The position numbers and the translations under genes were made by a program. From assembly GCA_051008185.1 (NCBI GenBank), contig JBPCXW010000114.1:1-6277 (forward strand): a stretch of DNA of 6,277 nt. Direction: 5' to 3'. Under the pieces are notes generated by a model. The model searched no databases and was not told the DNA's origin. It was given only the letters and a program-made list of their open reading frames with translations. Positions 6,220-6,277 of the stretch are shown here, one piece after another; position 1 is the stretch's first letter, and the number at the start of each line of letters is the position of its first letter. The DNA is from CAXMWX01 sp051008185. GTDB taxonomy: Bacteria > Pseudomonadota > Gammaproteobacteria > Eutrophobiales > Eutrophobiaceae.

Positions 6220-6277
6220 TATGAGACAAACTCAGCAATGTCCCCCCACCAAAGCAGGCTTCGCCTGCTTTGGCTCC
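6220..6277 (+). repeat. Right copy of the structured intergenic repeat
   Basis: The 31-base block (6220-6250, beginning TATGAGACAAAC and ending CCCCCCACC) is the inverted counterpart of 48-78, with one mismatch. It is followed by a perfect hairpin of 11 pairs with a TTC loop (6249-6259 with 6263-6273) and then GGCTCC (6272-6277), where the window ends. The hairpin sequence differs from that in the left copy, but its place between the block and GGCTCC is the same. The block itself contains TGAG-ACAAA-CTCA, a small inverted repeat (6222-6234). No T-run is visible before the window ends. It lies just upstream of the dehydrogenase promoter and points away from it, so it may belong to the 3' end of a gene beyond the window. 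Confidence 0.85.

Overview
The window looks like ordinary chromosome from a gammaproteobacterium (or close relative), moderately GC-rich. The supports are a pdxA-rsmA pair, a gltX followed by tRNA-Ala(GGC) and tRNA-Glu(UUC) genes that both encode their CCA ends, and protein sequences of the proteobacterial type. The species cannot be named from sequence alone. All five protein genes and both tRNAs lie on the minus strand, so the text below reads from the high-coordinate end to the low end.

Right end to middle (6277 to 3209): an intergenic repeat with a perfect hairpin, then a promoter with a perfect TATAAT box, then a 506-residue PaaC/PaaH-type 3-hydroxyacyl-CoA dehydrogenase. gltX (glutamyl-tRNA synthetase) follows after two bases, with its ribosome binding site inside the last codons of the dehydrogenase gene.

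Middle (3212 to 2935): a second promoter-like sequence (TTGACA, 17 bases, TAGAGT, GC-rich discriminator) overlaps the gltX stop codon. Its predicted transcript begins at a stem-loop followed by five T, then runs into tRNA-Ala and tRNA-Glu. This is an odd arrangement, because the stem-loop could be the gltX terminator yet lies in the tRNA leader.

Left part (2895 to 81): galE, pdxA and rsmA, joined by two 4-base ATGA overlaps. galE occupies the place where surA sits in the classical surA-pdxA-rsmA-apaG-apaH order, and apaG/apaH do not follow within the window. The left end is a second copy of the intergenic repeat.

The most unusual signal is the pair of terminal repeats. A 31-base block at 48-78 matches the reverse complement of 6220-6250 at 30 of 31 positions. 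In each copy it is followed outward by a hairpin whose sequence differs, and then by GGCTCC. These look like two members of a dispersed structured repeat family. Because they fall exactly at both ends, the window may be an assembly contig broken at repeats. I saw no transposase, phage gene, CRISPR array, toxin or defence gene, and no clear new multigene system. The genes are housekeeping: ribosome maturation, vitamin B6 synthesis, UDP-sugar interconversion, tRNA charging and acyl-CoA oxidation.
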